DNA of 8,995 bases from an uncultured Acidobacteriota bacterium (GTDB lineage: Bacteria; Acidobacteriota; Vicinamibacteria; Vicinamibacterales; UBA8438). The position numbers were made by a program, and so were the translations under genes. The stretch lies in contig CAJWMX010000088.1 in the NCBI GenBank assembly GCA_913043805.1, positions 1 to 8,995 of the forward strand. Direction: 5' to 3'. The notes under the pieces were generated by a model. It searched no databases. It had not been told where the DNA came from and saw nothing but the letters and a program-made list of their open reading frames with translations. Numbering within the stretch: position 1 is the first letter of the stretch; each line of letters opens with the position of its first letter. This document shows, piece after piece, positions 6,806 through 8,995 of this stretch.

Positions 6806-8650
6806 ATGACGAAGCGACGCTATCCGCTCGCCGCCGCCCTGATTCTGCTGCTGGCGCCCGTGCTGACCGTTCCGGCGGTGGTTGCCAACGAGAACGACTA
6901 CCAGCCGGGGCCCGCCTCCTGGGTCGGGGATCTGACCCCCATCACAGAGGCGGACTGGAGTTACGACCGCGCGGAACATCTGCTCGGCCGCGCCGGTTTC
7001 AGTGGCACTCCGGACGAGATCCAGCGGCTCGCCGACATGACGCCGGCCGAGGCTGTGGCGTCGCTCGTGGACTTCGACGCGATCGCCAATGACCATCTGC
7101 TGGCGTTCGAGCACTCCGGCTTCTTCGATGCGTCGCTCGCCGACTTCCCGCCCAGCCGTCCCGCCGCTACCGAGCTGGCCCAGGAGACGGGTGAGAGCAT
7201 GGGCATCCGGGTGAAGCCCGAGGGGGGCAACCGGCACATGCAGCCGGTGTCGGACCGCTTCTTCTACTGGCTCAGGGCGTCACAGCTCGAGAGCCGCCGG
7301 GTGGCGTATTGGTGGGCAGAGCGGATGCTCGACACCAATCGTCCGCTGCAGGAGAAGCTGGCGCTCTTCTGGCATGGGCACTTTGCCACCGCGGAAGGCA
7401 AGGTGCGCGACTACCGGAAGCTGCTCGGTCAGGTCGAGCTGTTCCAGGAGCACGCCGCCGGTAATTTCGGTGAACTGGTCGAGGCGGTCGCCAAGGATCC
7501 GGGCATGCTCTATTACCTGGATGCCGGCGTGAACGTGAAAGGCGCGGCCAACGAGAATTTCGCTCGTGAGGTGATGGAGCTCTTCACCATGGGCGTCGGC
7601 AACTACTCGGAGCGAGACGTCAGGGAGGCGGCGCGGGCGTTCACCGGGTGGAACTACGTTGACCTCGACTTCGTGGTCAACGCCGACCAGCATGACGACG
7701 GCGAGAAGGAGTTCCTCGGCCGGACCGGGAATTTCGACGGTGTCGACGTGTTGCGCATCATCCTCGAGCAGCCGGTTACCGCCGAGTACATCGGCGCCAA
7801 GCTCTACCGGTTCTTCGTTCGGGCAGACCCCAGCGACGCCTTGGTCGCCGAGCTCGGGGAGGTTTTCCGGGGCGCCGACTACGAGCTCCGGCCGCTGTTG
7901 ACGACCATCTTCCTTTCCCGAGACTTCTACAGCGAAGCCTCCTACGGTGCGCACATCAAGGGGCCGGTCGAGCATGTCATCACGATGCTGAACCAGCTTG
8001 ACGCCGACGATGTGCCAGGCGTGCCCGACTTCAACCGCACCACGTCCGGTCTGGGGCAGACGTTGCTCAACCCACCCTCGGTGGCCGGTTGGGCCCAGGG
8101 GCAGGCCTGGATCACCCCCGCCCTGTTGCAGCGGCGAGGCAACGTCGCGTTCAACTTCCTGTTCCCCGACATCGTGGGTTTCCAGGACCCCAACTTCATG
8201 CCGAGCGGAGGCGATGCGATCATCGGTGAGCGTCTCCGGAGCGGCCAGAACTTCACGGCGGCCATTGCGCTGGATCCGACCGCCGAGCAGACCGCGTTCA
8301 ACATGGTGGCGCGTGAACGGGACGAGCTGTTCAACACGCGGGTCTCGGGCTATCGGGCCTGGGCCACCGCCGCACAGAAGCTCATTCCGACCCCGCGTGG
8401 CGCGGTCCGGATCGACATGACCCGGATGGTGCTCGACTCCGGCGCGACCACGGCCACCGAGGCGGTCGATCATCTGCTCGGCCGTTTCCTGCGGATGCCG
8501 GTGTCGGCCGAGTTCCGTTCCGGTCTGATCGAGTTCCTCGGTGACGAGCTGGCCACCGACGAGCTGGCGCGGGCCGAAACGTATCTGGAAGACCCGCTTC
8601 GGATGGTCACGCATCTGATCATGAGCACGCCGGAATACCAGATTGACTAA
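6806..8650 (+). CDS. Secreted DUF1800-domain protein
   Basis: Encodes 614 residues. The ATG at 6806 is chosen from its RBS and the signal peptide that follows (MTKRR, hydrophobic core, likely cleavage after VVA at residue 27); the frame is open far upstream but that part belongs to ccmH. The mature protein matches DUF1800 over nearly all its length: AEHLLGRAGFSGTPDEI near the start, LQEKLALFWHGHFAT (about 180-194), NENFAREVMELFTMGVGNYS (about 249-268), RAFTGW, the HDDGEKEFLGRTGNFDG segment, and TLLNPPSVAGW (about 419-429). The function is unknown. No classical catalytic motif can be named, though the conserved His residues in FWHGHF could bind a metal (inference). It lies 12 bases before a DUF1501 gene, the standard partner of this family, so the two very likely form an operon of exported proteins. 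Intact and full length. Confidence 0.92.
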   Translation: MTKRRYPLAAALILLLAPVLTVPAVVANENDYQPGPASWVGDLTPITEADWSYDRAEHLLGRAGFSGTPDEIQRLADMTPAEAVASLVDFDAIANDHLLAFEHSGFFDASLADFPPSRPAATELAQETGESMGIRVKPEGGNRHMQPVSDRFFYWLRASQLESRRVAYWWAERMLDTNRPLQEKLALFWHGHFATAEGKVRDYRKLLGQVELFQEHAAGNFGELVEAVAKDPGMLYYLDAGVNVKGAANENFAREVMELFTMGVGNYSERDVREAARAFTGWNYVDLDFVVNADQHDDGEKEFLGRTGNFDGVDVLRIILEQPVTAEYIGAKLYRFFVRADPSDALVAELGEVFRGADYELRPLLTTIFLSRDFYSEASYGAHIKGPVEHVITMLNQLDADDVPGVPDFNRTTSGLGQTLLNPPSVAGWAQGQAWITPALLQRRGNVAFNFLFPDIVGFQDPNFMPSGGDAIIGERLRSGQNFTAAIALDPTAEQTAFNMVARERDELFNTRVSGYRAWATAAQKLIPTPRGAVRIDMTRMVLDSGATTATEAVDHLLGRFLRMPVSAEFRSGLIEFLGDELATDELARAETYLEDPLRMVTHLIMSTPEYQID

Positions 8651-8655
8651 GAGGA
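8651..8655 (+). promoter_or_regulatory. Ribosome binding site of the DUF1501 gene
   Basis: GAGGA immediately after the DUF1800 stop (TAA at 8648-8650) and seven bases before the ATG at 8663. It supports translation of the two genes from one transcript. Confidence 0.7.
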
Positions 8656-8662
8656 CATTCGC

Positions 8663-8905
8663 ATGACTTTGTCGAATCGTGGAAAGCGGTTGATTGACGA
8701 AAGCGGCGTATCGCGCCGGCAGGCGCTCAAGATCGGCGCCCAGGGCATCGGGCTGGGCATTCTGAGCGGCGTCAGCCCCCTGCCGCCGATGTTCACCGCG
8801 GCCTCGACTGCGCTCGCGGCCACGCCCGGCAAGATCCTCGTGGTCTTCGATCGAAACAAGCCCTGCCCGATAAATTGCTTGAGATGCATCTGCTACAACA
8901 AATAG
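8663..8905 (+). pseudogene. DUF1501 protein, Tat-exported, truncated after the N-terminus
   Basis: The start of a DUF1501 protein, the usual partner of DUF1800. A Tat signal is clear: SRRQALK (17-23), hydrophobic IGLGILSGVSPL, and a cleavage-like ALA after about residue 53. The mature part begins as in the family with GKILVVF, where an acidic residue and SGGNDGLNT would be expected next. Instead the match stops at about 8850, and the frame runs through 18 codons of unrelated, AT-richer DNA (ending RCICYNK) to a TAG at 8903-8905. DUF1501 proteins are normally about 400-500 residues, related by fold to the alkaline phosphatase/sulfatase superfamily, and of unknown role. Only about 62 codons are genuine here. 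The break coincides with the change of base composition, so the gene was interrupted by insertion or deletion, or the contig is chimeric at this point. Confidence 0.85.
8846..8855. other. Composition breakpoint at a 10-base palindrome
   Basis: TTCGATCGAA is a perfect 10-base palindrome containing GATC. To its left, DUF1501 coding at about 74% G+C stops matching. To its right, DNA at about 38% G+C encodes a helicase on the other strand. The palindrome may be chance, or the join may lie at a restriction-type GATC site as in a chimeric clone. Confidence 0.6.
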
Positions 8906-8995
8906 ACGATTAGGTTTGGGCGTTAATTTTGCAAGAATAGATAGTTTAATGGGATCTAAATCTTGAGCCTCGTCTACAACGATTGCATCGTAGGT
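8850..8995 (-). CDS. Partial UvrD/Rep-like superfamily 1 DNA helicase (motifs II and III)
   Basis: Reading the minus strand from the window edge gives TYDAIVVDEAQDL, then about 20 residues, then RLFVVADASQAIYRAG. The first block is the Walker B / motif II of superfamily 1 helicases (DExQD, Mg2+ and ATP hydrolysis); the second is motif III (the GDxxQSIY-type block, here ADASQAIY), at the spacing expected in UvrD/Rep/PcrA proteins. Such enzymes unwind DNA in repair or restart. Only about 45 codons are convincing. The gene begins beyond the window, and homology ends near 8850-8860 where the GC-rich DUF1501 DNA starts. The frame happens to stay open through that region to 7280, which is shadow. 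Codon use is AT-leaning (GAT, TTA, CAA, GCA), unlike every other gene here, so it comes from a different genome or a transferred element. Confidence 0.8.

Noticed and set aside
6104..8650. A genuine CcmH-DUF1800 fusion protein
   Set aside because: DUF1800 has its own RBS and signal peptide at 6806, and the linking region is unlike either family.
8647..8889. Minus-strand 80-codon frame across the composition break
   Set aside because: It spans the join in a different frame from the helicase motifs and matches nothing.
1..8995. CRISPR arrays, tRNA/rRNA genes, transposases, toxin-antitoxin genes
   Set aside because: No regularly spaced repeats, cloverleaf-like stretches, IS ends or matching proteins were found on reading both strands.

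Overview
The window is high-GC DNA (by hand count about 74% G+C over 8761-8840) except for the last ~130 bases, which drop to about 38% (47 G/C in 8871-8995). The gene content is secreted and membrane-linked bacterial functions: a c-type cytochrome fused to a copper-monooxygenase-like domain, a lipoprotein ADP-ribosylglycohydrolase, cytochrome c maturation genes and a DUF1800/DUF1501 pair. This suits a free-living Gram-negative such as Acidobacteriota, Gemmatimonadota or a related lineage. That placement is inference and no marker gene confirms it.

Left part (73-5107, all minus strand, read right to left): ribokinase (rbsK) -> lipoprotein ADP-ribosylglycohydrolase, overlapping by 4 bases (ATGA); then after 63 bases a secreted cytochrome c / PHM-like copper monooxygenase -> secreted protein with an Ig/PKD-like C-terminus, overlapping by 4 bases (GTGA). 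The first pair could release and phosphorylate ribose from N-ribosides. The second pair looks like a two-protein extracytoplasmic redox unit of unknown substrate.

Middle (5200-6116): a zinc-independent MDR alcohol/quinone dehydrogenase on the minus strand is broken twice, by a one-base frameshift and by loss of about the first 50-60 residues. Where it stops, the last ~40 codons of a CcmG/DsbE thioredoxin begin on the plus strand. The two coding homologies overlap by about 15 bases, so this is a rearrangement or chimera breakpoint.

Right part (plus strand): the CcmG remnant is followed by a CcmH protein with a CcmI-like N-terminal extension (GTGA overlap). It has no stop codon before a DUF1800 protein that has its own RBS and signal peptide. 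Then comes the start of its usual partner, a Tat-exported DUF1501 protein, cut after about 62 codons. At that point composition falls sharply and a piece of a UvrD/Rep-type superfamily 1 helicase (motifs II and III) is readable on the minus strand to the window end.

The window is therefore best read as a composite of at least three segments, joined near 6000 and near 8850, with a possible further break in 6700-6805. Either the genome is rearranged or the contig is chimeric; the sequence alone cannot decide. No tRNA, rRNA, CRISPR array or IS element was seen, and no gene-free stretch exceeds 300 bases.
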